Below are positions 18,308 through 27,665 of a stretch of 52,154 bases of DNA, in pieces. How positions within the stretch are numbered: position 1 is the first letter of the stretch; each line of letters opens with the position of its first letter. The position numbers were made by a program, and so were the translations under genes. The DNA is from an uncultured Bacillota bacterium (GTDB lineage: Bacteria > Bacillota > Clostridia > Christensenellales > UBA1242): NCBI GenBank assembly GCA_948465545.1, contig CAOJXO010000007.1, positions 1 to 52,154 on the forward strand, read 5' to 3'. The notes beneath the pieces were generated by a model. That model worked only from the letters and a program-made list of their open reading frames with translations. It did no database searches and was not told the DNA's origin.

Positions 18308-18519
18308 TCTATTTTCTCCGTGATTTAATTATACCACATCTCTTTGTATCCTGTATCGGTTTTGACTCATAATTCTTATTTATTTGTTTTGATTTTATGA
18401 AAATCAAATCTCTACACAATACCCTTCAAACTTTATTCCACTTTTTAGCTAAAGTATATAGCGAAAATACTTAAATGTAAAAAGAGGTGATTTACAAACT
18501 TTTTTTTAGCAAAAAACTT

Positions 18520-19887
18520 TTATGCCTTTTTTATATCTATTTCACCAATCTTATTTGCTTTTAATTCATTATCCCAAATGTCACAGTTGGCAAATTGTAA
18601 ATTATAAGATGTCGTTCCATCAAATTCTTCTCCATATAAAGCCAAATAAACTTGATATTTGCCATCATCAAAATTTATATCTAACGAACAATCGATATTC
18701 TCTCCACCATCAAACTTTTTTATTTGCTTTGAATATTTAATTCCACTATTTTCATTAACAAATAAAATTTTCGCAAATTTTGATTTATTTAAATTACCAA
18801 ACCCAACATTATCCAAAGATAATTTTATATTAAGTTTATCAAAGCGGTCTGAAAACTCAAACACAGATTTAGTCAAAACAAATCTGTAACCCATATGATT
18901 CTCTATATATGTGAAGGCAGACTGCCCATAATAATTCTCATCTTTTCCACAACTTTGAGTGTAAGTTGAATTTTTCCATTTATCTATAACTGAATTATTC
19001 CACTCAACATTTAAATAATTTAAATGAATTTGAGCCATTTCTGGCAAACAATTTTCAATATCGTGAAGGGTGCTATCTGGAGCAACCACCTCTCCACCAA
19101 ATGGCAAGTGATCTGTTTGTTGACTTAAAAACTTAATCTCTTTTTCACGATCTGTGTATGTTCCAAGGTCTGATGAAGAACCTAAATAACCGTCGTTATA
19201 CAGTCCAAGCCAATACGCTTTACTTGTGTTATCAATCTTGTATTTTTCTATATCGTTGAGTGTTATACCTAAATAATTATAAATCATATTTGGAGTTCTG
19301 ACTAAAATTGGAAGATTATTTGTCTTATCTAAAAACATATCAATGATAGGATTTATATGCTCTTTGTTTGCAATCGTGCTTGTATGCATCTCTCCCCATG
19401 GACCAATCAATCCCACTTCAACCCCAGTTATAGTAGTCTCAAACTTGTTTAAAATTGGGCAAACTTGCCCTATATGCTTAATTATCATATCAAGCCCAGC
19501 TTCCTTGTTCGCTTTACCACTAAACCCTGGATCATATGCAAATCTTATTATTGCGCTTTTGCTTTGTTGCTTCAAATATCCAAGAAGTTCTTCTATACCA
19601 TTCAAAACTTCATTTGTCAAAAGTTTGTCAACATCTCCATTCACCGCTTTTGAAAATGCACTAATATCAATTCTCAAATGATAAAGTTGTGTAGAATCAT
19701 TGACAATCCATTTTGCATAGTTTATACCATTTTCTTTTGCAGTAACATTAATTGGATGATAAAAACCTTGGTCGGGATTGCTAATTCTTTGTAAACTTTC
19801 TTCAATGTTGATGCTTTGGACATAACTTTTAAGCGGACTCGCGGGCTCTTGATCTTTTTCTGGCCAGCAACAAATAACTGTTATCAC
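18520..19887 (-). CDS. DUF4874/DUF4832 protein, signal peptide interrupted by TGA
   Basis: About 455 residues. NPDQGFYHP near the N-terminus, LRIDISAFS, GVEVGLIGPWGEMH (a glycoside-hydrolase-like barrel with possible acid Glu) and TDHLPFGGEV mark the DUF4874 plus DUF4832 pair, seen in secreted, possibly glycan-active proteins. The natural start appears to be ATG 19947, encoding a lysine-rich start and a hydrophobic signal segment. Codon 9 (19921-19923) is TGA in that frame. The annotated start is a GTG after the break that keeps only the end of the signal. It is either a nonsense-mutated gene or a sequencing error. Confidence 0.72.
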   Translation of the reverse strand: MITVICCWPEKDQEPASPLKSYVQSINIEESLQRISNPDQGFYHPINVTAKENGINYAKWIVNDSTQLYHLRIDISAFSKAVNGDVDKLLTNEVLNGIEELLGYLKQQSKSAIIRFAYDPGFSGKANKEAGLDMIIKHIGQVCPILNKFETTITGVEVGLIGPWGEMHTSTIANKEHINPIIDMFLDKTNNLPILVRTPNMIYNYLGITLNDIEKYKIDNTSKAYWLGLYNDGYLGSSSDLGTYTDREKEIKFLSQQTDHLPFGGEVVAPDSTLHDIENCLPEMAQIHLNYLNVEWNNSVIDKWKNSTYTQSCGKDENYYGQSAFTYIENHMGYRFVLTKSVFEFSDRFDKLNIKLSLDNVGFGNLNKSKFAKILFVNENSGIKYSKQIKKFDGGENIDCSLDINFDDGKYQVYLALYGEEFDGTTSYNLQFANCDIWDNELKANKIGEIDIKKA

Positions 19888-20119
19888 AACAGCAAGAATG
19901 ATAACAAAAATTGAAGATAATCAGAAAATTAACTTTTTTCTTTTCATAATTTATTATTCTATCCTATTTTTATGATCGGTTTAAACATTTGCCATACAAA
20001 ACTTTTAAAAGATTTTATATTGACATCTTTTATTGAACAATAACATGAGCCACAAGTGTTTCTTTTTATCAAATAAATTAAAATATAAGTGTAATAAAAG
20101 ACTTTTCACTTAGTTTATA

Positions 20120-20195
20120 TGGAGCTGATGGAGAGGATCGAACTCTCGACCTACGCATTACGAATGCGTCGCACTACCGACTGTGCTACATCAGC
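20120..20195 (-). tRNA. tRNA-Thr (CGT)
   Basis: A minus-strand cloverleaf with acceptor GCTGATG/CATCAGC, anticodon CGT and an encoded CCA. It begins 34 nt after the stop of the membrane-protein gene on the same strand and may be co-transcribed with it. Confidence 0.96.
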
Positions 20196-20229
20196 ATGCG
20201 TTAATCCAAAACAGTTTGGACTAAACTTT

Positions 20230-20736
20230 TTATAATTTGTTCTTTAATTCAAAAAGTTTCTGCTGAACATTATCAACCTCAGCGACCTCGCCCACCTTGA
20301 TTTTTGAATTGTTATTAAGATATATTATCAAACTTCCATCAGCAAATGTCTTAACAGTGTAAACAACAACTCCGCCAACTCTAATACGCTTTTTTGCCTT
20401 TATACGAACAATATCAGTTAAAGCAACAATGGTTTCTTTCCCATTTGTTAAAGTCAGAGTTATAGAGTTTTCATCATTCATAACAACAGTAGGCTTCCCC
20501 TCCACCTTTTTGCGTTTTTTATATCTCACCAACTCTAAAACTAAACTTAATACTGCAACTAAAATTACAAGTATTCCTAATACTAAAAATAGAAGAGCAT
20601 TCTTTGGCTTAGAATCATTCACAAAACTTAAAATAAGACAGCCAGCACCTACAACTATTAAACCTATAGTTGCAAAAATTACACTTTTTTGAAAAGGCAG
20701 AGTAAACCTTTTACCAATAACCTTATCTTCTTCCAT
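20230..20736 (-). CDS. Two-pass membrane protein, unknown
   Basis: 168 residues: a short cytosolic N-terminus, two adjacent membrane helices (about 18-38 and 46-68), a basic stop (YKKRKK) and a beta-rich tail of about 90 residues (PTVVMNDENSITLTL to the end). The tail resembles PH-like or bacterial YcxB-type soluble domains in pattern only. No firm family was recognised. It sits upstream of tRNA-Thr and downstream of the S1-like gene. Confidence 0.75.
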   Translation of the reverse strand: MEEDKVIGKRFTLPFQKSVIFATIGLIVVGAGCLILSFVNDSKPKNALLFLVLGILVILVAVLSLVLELVRYKKRKKVEGKPTVVMNDENSITLTLTNGKETIVALTDIVRIKAKKRIRVGGVVVYTVKTFADGSLIIYLNNNSKIKVGEVAEVDNVQQKLFELKNKL

Positions 20737-20789
20737 ATACCTTGCCTCGCTATATTTTGTACCTATTATGTGTAGACAACCTACAACAT

Positions 20790-21830
20790 CTAGTTATTTT
20801 TGTTTACAAGGGCAAAAGAAACCCTTTCTTCAGCCTCGTCTTTATCAAGCACAATAACATCAACTTTTTCATCAAGTTTAACTATCTCATATATCTGTTT
20901 TTGTTTATCTTCAGTAGCATTTGAAATATGCAAAAGTCCACTTGCACCATTCTCAAGTTTTATTATCGCACCAAACTTAAGTATCTTTACAACTTCGCCA
21001 CTATAACTTTGTCCTACCTGTAAACTCTTTATTGCAAGCACTTTTGGACTTTCTTGGAGTGCTTTTAAACTGAGTGCAACCTTCTTGTTTTCTCTATCAA
21101 GTTCAATCACTTTAAAAGTATACTCTTCCCCTTCTTTAATTACTTCACTAGGGTTAGAGATGCGATTGTACGAAACGTTTGAAATATGCAGGAAACAATC
21201 AATGCCATCCACTTCAATAAATGCACCATAAGACATTATCTTTTTTACTTTACCTTTAACAATCTTATTAATAAAGATAGAGTTCCAGAAAAGACTTTCA
21301 TTCGTTTGCCTAATCTGCTCTGAAAGAAGTTTTACACTTCCAATAATCACCTTATCGTCGCGGTTAATTTCCGTAACAACAGCGTCAAATTGCTTTCCAA
21401 CAAGCCTTCGAACATCTTTCACACCTTGTACGAAAATTTCATCAGAAGGAATAAATATCTCATATTCACCCATACGAGAAACCAAACCGCCATCACGCGT
21501 GTCAGTAGCAACAAAACTAAAACTGCTTCCAAGTTTAAGTTTTTGTGCGTTTTGAGTTGCAAGCATCTTATCATCTGCAAGATGTTTTGACACTTCAATC
21601 ATACCTTCTTCATTCTTTTGTTTGGTTATTATCACTTTAAACCTATCGCCTATTTTAAGGCTTTCAAAATCATCAAAGTCATCCCTTGGAATAAATGCAT
21701 CATTCTTACCACCAATATTAAAGATAACTCCGTCTTCTCGTTTGATTACAACTACGCCATCAAACATTTGCCCTTTTTTATAACTTGTAAAGGTTTTATC
21801 AATCATTTCTAAATTAAAATTCTCGCTCAT
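20790..21830 (-). CDS. S1-domain RNA-binding protein (ribosomal protein S1-like)
   Basis: 346 residues with about four S1/OB repeats. The first starts GQMFDGVVVIKREDGVIFNIGGKNDAFIP, the second (about 95-160) is more divergent, the third is GKVKKIMSYGAFIEVDGIDCFLHISNVS, and the fourth is GEVVKILKFGAIIKLENGASGLLHISNA. Length and layout match the short Firmicutes S1 homologue, which aids mRNA binding. ATG 21830 is preferred; the upstream in-frame extension to 21860 has no ribosome site. Confidence 0.88.
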   Translation of the reverse strand: MSENFNLEMIDKTFTSYKKGQMFDGVVVIKREDGVIFNIGGKNDAFIPRDDFDDFESLKIGDRFKVIITKQKNEEGMIEVSKHLADDKMLATQNAQKLKLGSSFSFVATDTRDGGLVSRMGEYEIFIPSDEIFVQGVKDVRRLVGKQFDAVVTEINRDDKVIIGSVKLLSEQIRQTNESLFWNSIFINKIVKGKVKKIMSYGAFIEVDGIDCFLHISNVSYNRISNPSEVIKEGEEYTFKVIELDRENKKVALSLKALQESPKVLAIKSLQVGQSYSGEVVKILKFGAIIKLENGASGLLHISNATEDKQKQIYEIVKLDEKVDVIVLDKDEAEERVSFALVNKNN

Positions 21831-21873
21831 ATTAATCTCACTTTGTAAATAGATTATCAAAAATCACAACCAA

Positions 21874-22092
21874 ATGTCAAATCATAACAGCACAAAATAC
21901 AAATTCAATATTGACAAAACAAGAAAACTTACCGATTTTAAAGGTGAAAAAATCACATATGTAAACTCACCTAAAAAATCAATAAAAGATAAAATCAGTT
22001 TGCTTGCAAAACCAAATGGTAGTGCCGATGAAATAATAACAAAAGTAGATTATAAATTACTAAAAGAAATCAGCAAAGAATTAGAACAATAA
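21874..22092 (+). CDS. Small Lys-rich hypothetical protein
   Basis: 72 residues, highly charged and soluble, with no recognised domain. It is divergent from the S1-like gene and ends immediately before a strong terminator, which supports a real transcription unit. No Shine-Dalgarno sequence precedes the ATG, so expression and start are uncertain. Confidence 0.5.
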   Translation: MSNHNSTKYKFNIDKTRKLTDFKGEKITYVNSPKKSIKDKISLLAKPNGSADEIITKVDYKLLKEISKELEQ

Positions 22093-22121
22093 AAAGAAGC
22101 CTTGCCTAGGCTTCTTTTTTT
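22091..22121. terminator. Bidirectional terminator
   Basis: AAAAAGAAGCC pairs with GGCTTCTTTTT. It ends the small plus-strand gene and the convergent plsC gene, whose last codons lie in it. Confidence 0.9.
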
Positions 22122-22747
22122 ATCTTCTTTTTACGCTTTTCTTTTTTCTTATTTTGAATCTCCGTAACCTGCTCTTGCAATAGTTTCATTTTTTCTGCAA
22201 CTAATTTACTTGCTTGCGATAACACTTCTTCATTTGCTTTTTGACCATAGAATGCATCAAGTTCAAAAGGTTCACCTATTGTAATGATTGTTTTATGAAA
22301 CATCTTAGGCTTACGGTTAATATACATAGGCACTACTGGCACTTTCGCTTTTATAGCCAACATACTAACCCCCTGCTTAACCTCTCCAAGTTCCATATCA
22401 GCATTTTTATTTCTAGTCCCTTCAGGGAAGATAATCAACTTCTTACCACTTTTAAGCACCTTCAAGCAGTTCTTAATTGCAGTAACATCAGTGGACTGTC
22501 TATCAATTTTAATACAGCCAATGCTTTTCATAAAAGCACCAAGAAGTTTGTTTTTAAACCACTCTTTTTTAGTAAGGTAATATTTCTTTTCCCATGTGTT
22601 TGTTGCAAACAAAATTGCATCTAGGTTTGAAATATGATTGCAAGATATTATGCTCCCCGTTTTTGGTAAATTCTGCTTTCCAACCACTTTTGTTGGGAAA
22701 AATATCTTCATAAAAAATCCAACTATAAACTGTGCTATTCTAAACAT
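22106..22747 (-). CDS. plsC: 1-acyl-sn-glycerol-3-phosphate acyltransferase
   Basis: 213 residues. It has the acyltransferase H-x4-D motif in NHISNLDA, the substrate-binding FPEGTRNK block and VPVVPMYI. It makes phosphatidic acid from lysophosphatidic acid at the inner membrane face and has a hydrophobic N-terminal anchor. The Lys-rich tail (KKKEKRKKKIKKEA) is probably a membrane-proximal or disordered extension. Its start overlaps the upstream flavoprotein gene by 8 nt. Confidence 0.93.
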   Translation of the reverse strand: MFRIAQFIVGFFMKIFFPTKVVGKQNLPKTGSIISCNHISNLDAILFATNTWEKKYYLTKKEWFKNKLLGAFMKSIGCIKIDRQSTDVTAIKNCLKVLKSGKKLIIFPEGTRNKNADMELGEVKQGVSMLAIKAKVPVVPMYINRKPKMFHKTIITIGEPFELDAFYGQKANEEVLSQASKLVAEKMKLLQEQVTEIQNKKKEKRKKKIKKEA

Positions 22748-23957
22748 TTTTTACCTCCTTTATTATCGCTTGACCGCAGGCATATGCAGTGGAAAAGGCT
22801 ATCTGTAAATTAAACCCACCTGTAAGGCAATCTACATCAAGCACCTCTCCTATAAAGTACAACCCTTTATGGATTTTACTTTCCATACTGGACGGATTAA
22901 CATCTTTTAAGTCAATCCCTCCACTTGTAACTACCCCAGCGTCAATAGGATATAATCCTTTATATGCAAGCGGAAAGTGCTTTAACAATGTTTTCAGCAT
23001 TCTTCTTTCCATAACTGTGATTGAATTTGCCTGTCGCTGTTCGTTAAGTTCCGCTTTTGATAAAAAGAATTTTATAAAATTTTTAGGAAGAAGAGTTCTT
23101 AAAATATTAAATAAGGTTTTATTCTTCCCCGCCTCAAATTCACGCAAAAGCCTTGCATCTAACTGTTCTTCACTAAGTGCTGGCTTGAAGTCAATATACA
23201 AATCTACATTCTTCGCCCTATTTATGTAACTTGACATTGTAAGCACAATCGGCCCTGTAATACCAATGTCGGTAAAGAGCATCTCTCCAAAAAATGAATA
23301 TTTTTTGCCATCGGCCACAGCATACAAGGTTACATTTTTAAGAGGCAAGCCTTGCATATCAGAAACCTTATCTTTAAGTTCAATAGGTACAAGCGCTGGC
23401 ACAAGGCTAACAACATTATGACCTAACATCTTTGCAAATTTATACCCATCGCCACTGCTTCCTGTTGCCGAATAGGATTTACCACCAGTGGCAATTACCA
23501 CCTTGTCAAAGGTATAAGATGACTTTTCTGTCTTTACCAAAAACTTATCAGATTGAGGTTTTATTGCAACCACTTTTTCATGAAGTTTTATTTCAGCATT
23601 ACGGCAATAATTTTCAAGAGCCTTGATAACATCACTGGATTTATCTGAAACAGGGAAAACCCTATTTCCACGTTCCACCTTTACTGCAAGCCCTTGTTCT
23701 TCAAAAAAATTTATAGTGTCAAAAGGGGTGAACTTTGAAATTGCACTACGCATAAACTTTTCGCCATTGACAATATTTGATAAGTAAGTTTCATTATCAC
23801 AAGCGTTTGTAATATTGCAACGCCCCTTACCCGTGATAAAGATCTTTTTACCACATTTTTCATTGCCATCAAATATAGTCACCTCAGTTTCAGAGTTTGA
23901 CAAAAGACCGCCTAAGAAAAGTCCCGACGCACCCGCACCAACTATAGCGACTTTCAT
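22740..23957 (-). CDS. HI0933/BaiN-type flavoprotein
   Basis: 405 residues. It has an FAD-binding GAGASGLFLGGLL, the family-specific GKGRCNITNA, ATGGKSYSATGSSGDGY and, at the C-terminus, GEVLDVDCLTGGFNLQIAFSTA. The family contains YhiN and the BaiN proteins reported in bile-acid dehydroxylation, but most members have unknown substrates, so no gene name is given. It overlaps rluB by 4 nt (ATGA). Confidence 0.92.
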   Translation of the reverse strand: MKVAIVGAGASGLFLGGLLSNSETEVTIFDGNEKCGKKIFITGKGRCNITNACDNETYLSNIVNGEKFMRSAISKFTPFDTINFFEEQGLAVKVERGNRVFPVSDKSSDVIKALENYCRNAEIKLHEKVVAIKPQSDKFLVKTEKSSYTFDKVVIATGGKSYSATGSSGDGYKFAKMLGHNVVSLVPALVPIELKDKVSDMQGLPLKNVTLYAVADGKKYSFFGEMLFTDIGITGPIVLTMSSYINRAKNVDLYIDFKPALSEEQLDARLLREFEAGKNKTLFNILRTLLPKNFIKFFLSKAELNEQRQANSITVMERRMLKTLLKHFPLAYKGLYPIDAGVVTSGGIDLKDVNPSSMESKIHKGLYFIGEVLDVDCLTGGFNLQIAFSTAYACGQAIIKEVKNV

Positions 23958-24661
23958 TTACCCCTCACAAGGCTGTTAAGTTCTTCTTCGCTTAAATCTC
24001 TATATTCCCCACGTTTAAGTCCGCCAAGTTTAACATCGCCGATTCTTACACGTTTCAGAAGTTTAATAGACCTGCCTATCGCCTCAAACATACGTCTAAT
24101 TTGGCGATTCTGTCCCTCATCAATAACCACCGAAAGTTTGGTTACTTTATTTTCATAGCCAAGCCATTTAATCCTTGCCTCTGGCATACGATTTCCGTCA
24201 ACAACAACCCCCGCACGCATTACAGCAAGTTCACTTTCTTTAACTTCGCCTTCAACATTAACACGATACTCTTTTTCAATCTGATATGATGGGTGCATTA
24301 CAGCGTTTGCAAAGTCGCCGTCATTTGTAAGGATAATAAGCCCCTCTGTGTCATAGTCAAGCCTACCTACTGAGAAAAGGCGTTCTTCACACTTAACAAG
24401 TTCGTAAATGGTTTTTCTGCCCTTCTCATCAGACGCAGTGCAAGCATATCCTTTCGGCTTATTAAGTTTTATATACACAAAAGAGGAAGGAAGTTTAACC
24501 TCTTTCCCCTCTACGCATACTTTATCTTTCTTTTCTCTTATGTTTACCCCAAGTTCCGATACCACCTTGCCGTTTACAGTAACCTTACCTTGCAAGATAA
24601 TGTCGTCACATTTTCTTCTTGAAGCCACTCCGCTGTTGGATAAAAATTTGTTTAATCTCAT
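23954..24661 (-). CDS. rluB: Pseudouridine synthase RluB/RsuA family
   Basis: 235 residues. An N-terminal S4 RNA-binding domain (MRLNKFLSNSGVASRRKCDDII) is followed by the synthase core with the catalytic Asp in GRLDYDTEGLIILTNDG, then QIRRMF and RVRIGDVKLGGLKRGEYR. It converts uridine to pseudouridine in rRNA; in this family of Firmicutes the likely target is 23S rRNA (RluB). It is the middle gene of the dacF-rluB-flavoprotein-plsC run. Confidence 0.93.
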   Translation of the reverse strand: MRLNKFLSNSGVASRRKCDDIILQGKVTVNGKVVSELGVNIREKKDKVCVEGKEVKLPSSFVYIKLNKPKGYACTASDEKGRKTIYELVKCEERLFSVGRLDYDTEGLIILTNDGDFANAVMHPSYQIEKEYRVNVEGEVKESELAVMRAGVVVDGNRMPEARIKWLGYENKVTKLSVVIDEGQNRQIRRMFEAIGRSIKLLKRVRIGDVKLGGLKRGEYRDLSEEELNSLVRGK

Positions 24662-24670
24662 TCGTCATGC

Positions 24671-25828
24671 TTACCAGCCTGCAAAAATATCTTTAAGTTT
24701 TTCCAGAATGGTATTTCCCCTTACTTCTTCCATTGTATATATTTTTTCAGAAAATAGCAAGTCATTACCGAAATAAACTTTAACTTCTCCTATTTCTTTT
24801 CCTTTTTCCACTGGACTAGGAAGGGTTGAAGGCAGTTTATAGATATATGTCAACTTCTCCACCTCATTTGCTTTAAGAGGATAACTATATCCGCCGTCAG
24901 TCCCAACAGTAACAAATTCCTTGCGTCCGTTTTCCACTTTAACAAATTTATTAAAGTCGTACCCTTGCGTAACATCATACATTTTGTATTCATTAAAACC
25001 ACTTTCAAGCAAGGTAGCACTTTCTTCAAACATAGGCCCACAATTAAGCACAACAGACACCAGCCTCATGCCATCACGCTCACACGCCGAAACAAGACAA
25101 CGTCCTGCATCGTCGGTAAAGCCTGTTTTAACACCAATACAGCCGTCAAGGCTATTCAAAAGCCTGTTCTTATTTTTAAGATATCTTGTCTTACCATCGG
25201 TATTAGTTATCTTTGTATTCTTTGTGCTAACAATCTCTCTGAAAGTATCATTATCAAGTGCATAACTTGTTATAAGAGCAAGGTCATAAGCCGTAGTATA
25301 GTGGGTTTTAGAATCAAGCCCATGGGTGTTATCAAAATGAGAATTTGTTGCACCTATTTTTGAAGCAGTTGTATTCATCATTTCAACAAAGGTATTAACA
25401 TCTCCACCAATACGTTCGCCTATTGCCACAGATGCGTCATTACCAGAAATAAGCATTAGCCCATACAATAGTTCCCTTATTGAGAATGCTTCCCCTTTAC
25501 GAAGATATAAACTTGTCCCGCTTATTCCCACCGCTTTTGGAGAGATTTCAAACTTCTCATCAAGGTCATTGCAGTTTTCAATAGCCGTAATCGCCGTCAT
25601 AATCTTGGTTGTACTTGCCATAGGAAGTTGTGCGTTTTGATTCTTACTGTAAAGCACTCTGCCACTGCTTGCCTCCATAACACACATCGCTTTTGCAGAA
25701 GTATATGCATCTGCACTTGTAAAGTTTTTGCTTACAAGCATGATAGAGCCATATAGTGCCGAAAACACAAACATCAATGCAAATAAAACACATAAGGAAA
25801 GTGCGAATGCTGTTTTAATCTTCTTCAT
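24671..25828 (-). CDS. dacF: D-alanyl-D-alanine carboxypeptidase (DacF-like)
   Basis: 385 residues. An N-terminal membrane/signal segment is followed by the penicillin-binding motifs STTK (SxxK), SGN in ISGNDAS and KTG in GVKTGFTDDAG, then a C-terminal beta domain. It trims the terminal D-Ala of peptidoglycan. Next to gerW and gpr, a sporulation (DacF/DacB-type) role is likely but not proved. ATG 25828 has GAGGAAAAT before it and overlaps the gerW end by 14 nt; an alternative start at 25846 lies deeper in gerW. Confidence 0.93.
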   Translation of the reverse strand: MKKIKTAFALSLCVLFALMFVFSALYGSIMLVSKNFTSADAYTSAKAMCVMEASSGRVLYSKNQNAQLPMASTTKIMTAITAIENCNDLDEKFEISPKAVGISGTSLYLRKGEAFSIRELLYGLMLISGNDASVAIGERIGGDVNTFVEMMNTTASKIGATNSHFDNTHGLDSKTHYTTAYDLALITSYALDNDTFREIVSTKNTKITNTDGKTRYLKNKNRLLNSLDGCIGVKTGFTDDAGRCLVSACERDGMRLVSVVLNCGPMFEESATLLESGFNEYKMYDVTQGYDFNKFVKVENGRKEFVTVGTDGGYSYPLKANEVEKLTYIYKLPSTLPSPVEKGKEIGEVKVYFGNDLLFSEKIYTMEEVRGNTILEKLKDIFAGW

Positions 25829-26213
25829 TATTTTCCTCTTCCTCACTTACCTTGGATAAAAAGGCATTAAACATATTAAGCACTGTTTGATATAGCGACT
25901 TGTTTTCAACATTGATAAATTTAACGTCGCCTTGCGTTTCAATCAAAAAGCCAACAGGGGTAACACTCATACCACCACTGCTTCCGCCAGCCATAGGAAA
26001 GTGATTCGCAACACGGCGGGAAGAAAGGTCGGCATATTCGCCACCACCTACAACATATCCAACACTCACTTTTGAAATCGGAATAATCACCGTGCCGTCA
26101 GGTGTTTCCACCCTTTCTCCGATTACAGTGCTTGTGTCAATGATGCCCTTTAACTTATCCATCGCTCCATCAATTAAATTTGTGATTGTTTCGTTCTTAG
26201 TATAGATTTTCAT
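25815..26213 (-). CDS. gerW: Spore germination protein GerW (YtfJ)
   Basis: 132 residues. TSTVIGERVETPDGTVIIPISKVSVGYVVGGGEY and GGGSGGMSVTPVGFLI-type text (here AGGSSGGMSVTP) are diagnostic of the YtfJ/GerW family, which is needed for normal spore germination. It sits between the DUF2953 membrane protein and dacF, as in many spore formers, with a 4-nt overlap on the upstream side. The acidic tail is EEEENNEED. Confidence 0.95.
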   Translation of the reverse strand: MKIYTKNETITNLIDGAMDKLKGIIDTSTVIGERVETPDGTVIIPISKVSVGYVVGGGEYADLSSRRVANHFPMAGGSSGGMSVTPVGFLIETQGDVKFINVENKSLYQTVLNMFNAFLSKVSEEEENNEED

Positions 26214-26779
26214 ACTTGCTCCTTTTTACTTTGTTTTGCTAAGTTCTTAATTAGAATAACCGACATCAGCAAAGAATATGCAACATCAAACAAAGAAATA
26301 CTTATGCTTCCTTTTCCTGCCACCTCAAACACCTCTCTGTTGTATGAGATTGTGTCATATATACCAAAGGAGGCTGTCGGCCGTTTGTTTTTAAGCATAG
26401 TGAAATATGTCAGCACCGCAGTATTGATTACCCCACCAACCATGGCGGAACGGAAAGCGTCGCCAAGACCTATGTTGTAGAAAACAAACAACTCTTTCAC
26501 CCTTGCTTTGTTTTTAAGTTGCGACTTAAAAATCTCTGCGATAACCAGTTGACTAGGGTCAAACTCAAACTCTTTTATTTTAGTTTGCTTTTCATTTTGC
26601 AGAATAATCTTCTTGCCTTTAATCTGATACATATAATACTTCACCTTAATCTTAAAAATAAAGAGGCAAATAACACCGCTAAGTTCTTCCAAGTTAAAAG
26701 AAACCCGCACTTGAATGATAAGCGGAAATATGAAAAGTATTATGAGAAACATCGGAATAAGATAATACAGACTTTGCAT
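26210..26779 (-). CDS. DUF2953 membrane protein
   Basis: 189 residues. It has an N-terminal membrane helix (YYLIPMFLIILFIFPL), a second hydrophobic segment near 117-128, a third near 165-180, and a beta-rich cytosolic/extracytosolic stretch. DUF2953 proteins are regular partners of GerW/YtfJ. They are thought to have a sporulation role, with no known biochemistry. Confidence 0.87.
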   Translation of the reverse strand: MQSLYYLIPMFLIILFIFPLIIQVRVSFNLEELSGVICLFIFKIKVKYYMYQIKGKKIILQNEKQTKIKEFEFDPSQLVIAEIFKSQLKNKARVKELFVFYNIGLGDAFRSAMVGGVINTAVLTYFTMLKNKRPTASFGIYDTISYNREVFEVAGKGSISISLFDVAYSLLMSVILIKNLAKQSKKEQV

Positions 26780-26822
26780 ACAACAAGTGTTTGTAAAAAT
26801 TTAATTTTAATGCGAAGTATTT

Positions 26823-27566
26823 TTAAAGTATTTCATTTATTGCCTTACTTATAATATAAGCCATAGTATCAACATTCTCATGAATGTCTTTTGGTGTTAG
26901 AATCAAATCGTCAGGGGCGTCATTTGTAAGTGCCTTTGCAAACATCATAAAAGGTACACCGATTGAAATACATGGCACGCCTAACTGTTCTTCACATATC
27001 CGCTTTCCGCCTCCGCCTACACCACTTCCCGCTGAAATGCCTGTGCTTGTAATTTGAATTGAACAGCCAAGCCTTGTAATCTCATTTGTGGCAAGGGCAT
27101 CAATCACAATAATCAAATCCGCCTTTACCCCCTCTTTAATAAACCTTACAAACTCAAAGGTTTCAATGTTTGTTATAGCATAGATGTTAGGGCAAAACTT
27201 AAAAGCATTTCCTTTGCCCTCAATATCCACATAATCCACCACCGCTTTACCAAGACAATCCGCAAGTATATCAGGATTGCCAAGCCCCACAATCAAACAC
27301 CTTATGCACTTTTTATTTTTGCATCTACTGCCAGTAAGTTGCCTTAATGCGTTCGCACAAACACCAGCAAAATAATCAACATCATCTACCAGCAATGTTT
27401 TTGTGTTAATGATAAAATATTCGCCCTTGTTAAAACCAAGCCTATCTGCTTTTTCATCACTATCCACATTAAGATAGGCAAGGGAGGCATCACCTTTGGG
27501 AAGTTGTTTTACTGTGTAACCATAGGTGGATAAATCTTTTCCGCTTTCATCAATTAAATCAAACAT
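26823..27566 (-). CDS. gpr: Germination protease GPR (short form)
   Basis: 247 residues. RCLIVGLGNPDILADCLG, NIETFEFVRFIKEGVKADLIIVIDALAT and QITSTGISAGSGVGGGGK are hallmarks of GPR, the self-processing aspartate-type protease that destroys small acid-soluble spore proteins at germination. It is much shorter than B. megaterium GPR (about 370 aa) and lacks the usual RTDLA-type N-terminus. That could be true shortening or a mis-set start, but no upstream in-frame coding was recognised. It is divergent from rpsT as in many Firmicutes. No Shine-Dalgarno sequence is visible. A weak TGATA/CAAATTA pair upstream could be a forespore-sigma promoter. Confidence 0.9.
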   Translation of the reverse strand: MFDLIDESGKDLSTYGYTVKQLPKGDASLAYLNVDSDEKADRLGFNKGEYFIINTKTLLVDDVDYFAGVCANALRQLTGSRCKNKKCIRCLIVGLGNPDILADCLGKAVVDYVDIEGKGNAFKFCPNIYAITNIETFEFVRFIKEGVKADLIIVIDALATNEITRLGCSIQITSTGISAGSGVGGGGKRICEEQLGVPCISIGVPFMMFAKALTNDAPDDLILTPKDIHENVDTMAYIISKAINEIL

Positions 27567-27608
27567 AAAATTAATTTGAACATTTTATAAAAAAATATCA
27601 AATTTTGC

Positions 27609-27637
27609 TTGCAAAACCCTAATAATTATGGTATACT
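27609..27637 (+). promoter_or_regulatory. rpsT promoter
   Basis: TTGCAA (27609-27614), a 17-nt spacer and TATACT (27632-27637), followed by a short leader and AAGGAG before rpsT. Confidence 0.82.
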
Positions 27638-27665
27638 GCATAGGAAATTAATTAAGGAGAACATT

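Noticed and set aside
19921..19923. TGA as tryptophan or selenocysteine (genetic-code change)
   Set aside because: Several genes end in TGA with ATGA overlaps (EFR1/epimerase, GNATs, toxin/immunity, rluB/flavoprotein), and no SECIS-like stem was seen.
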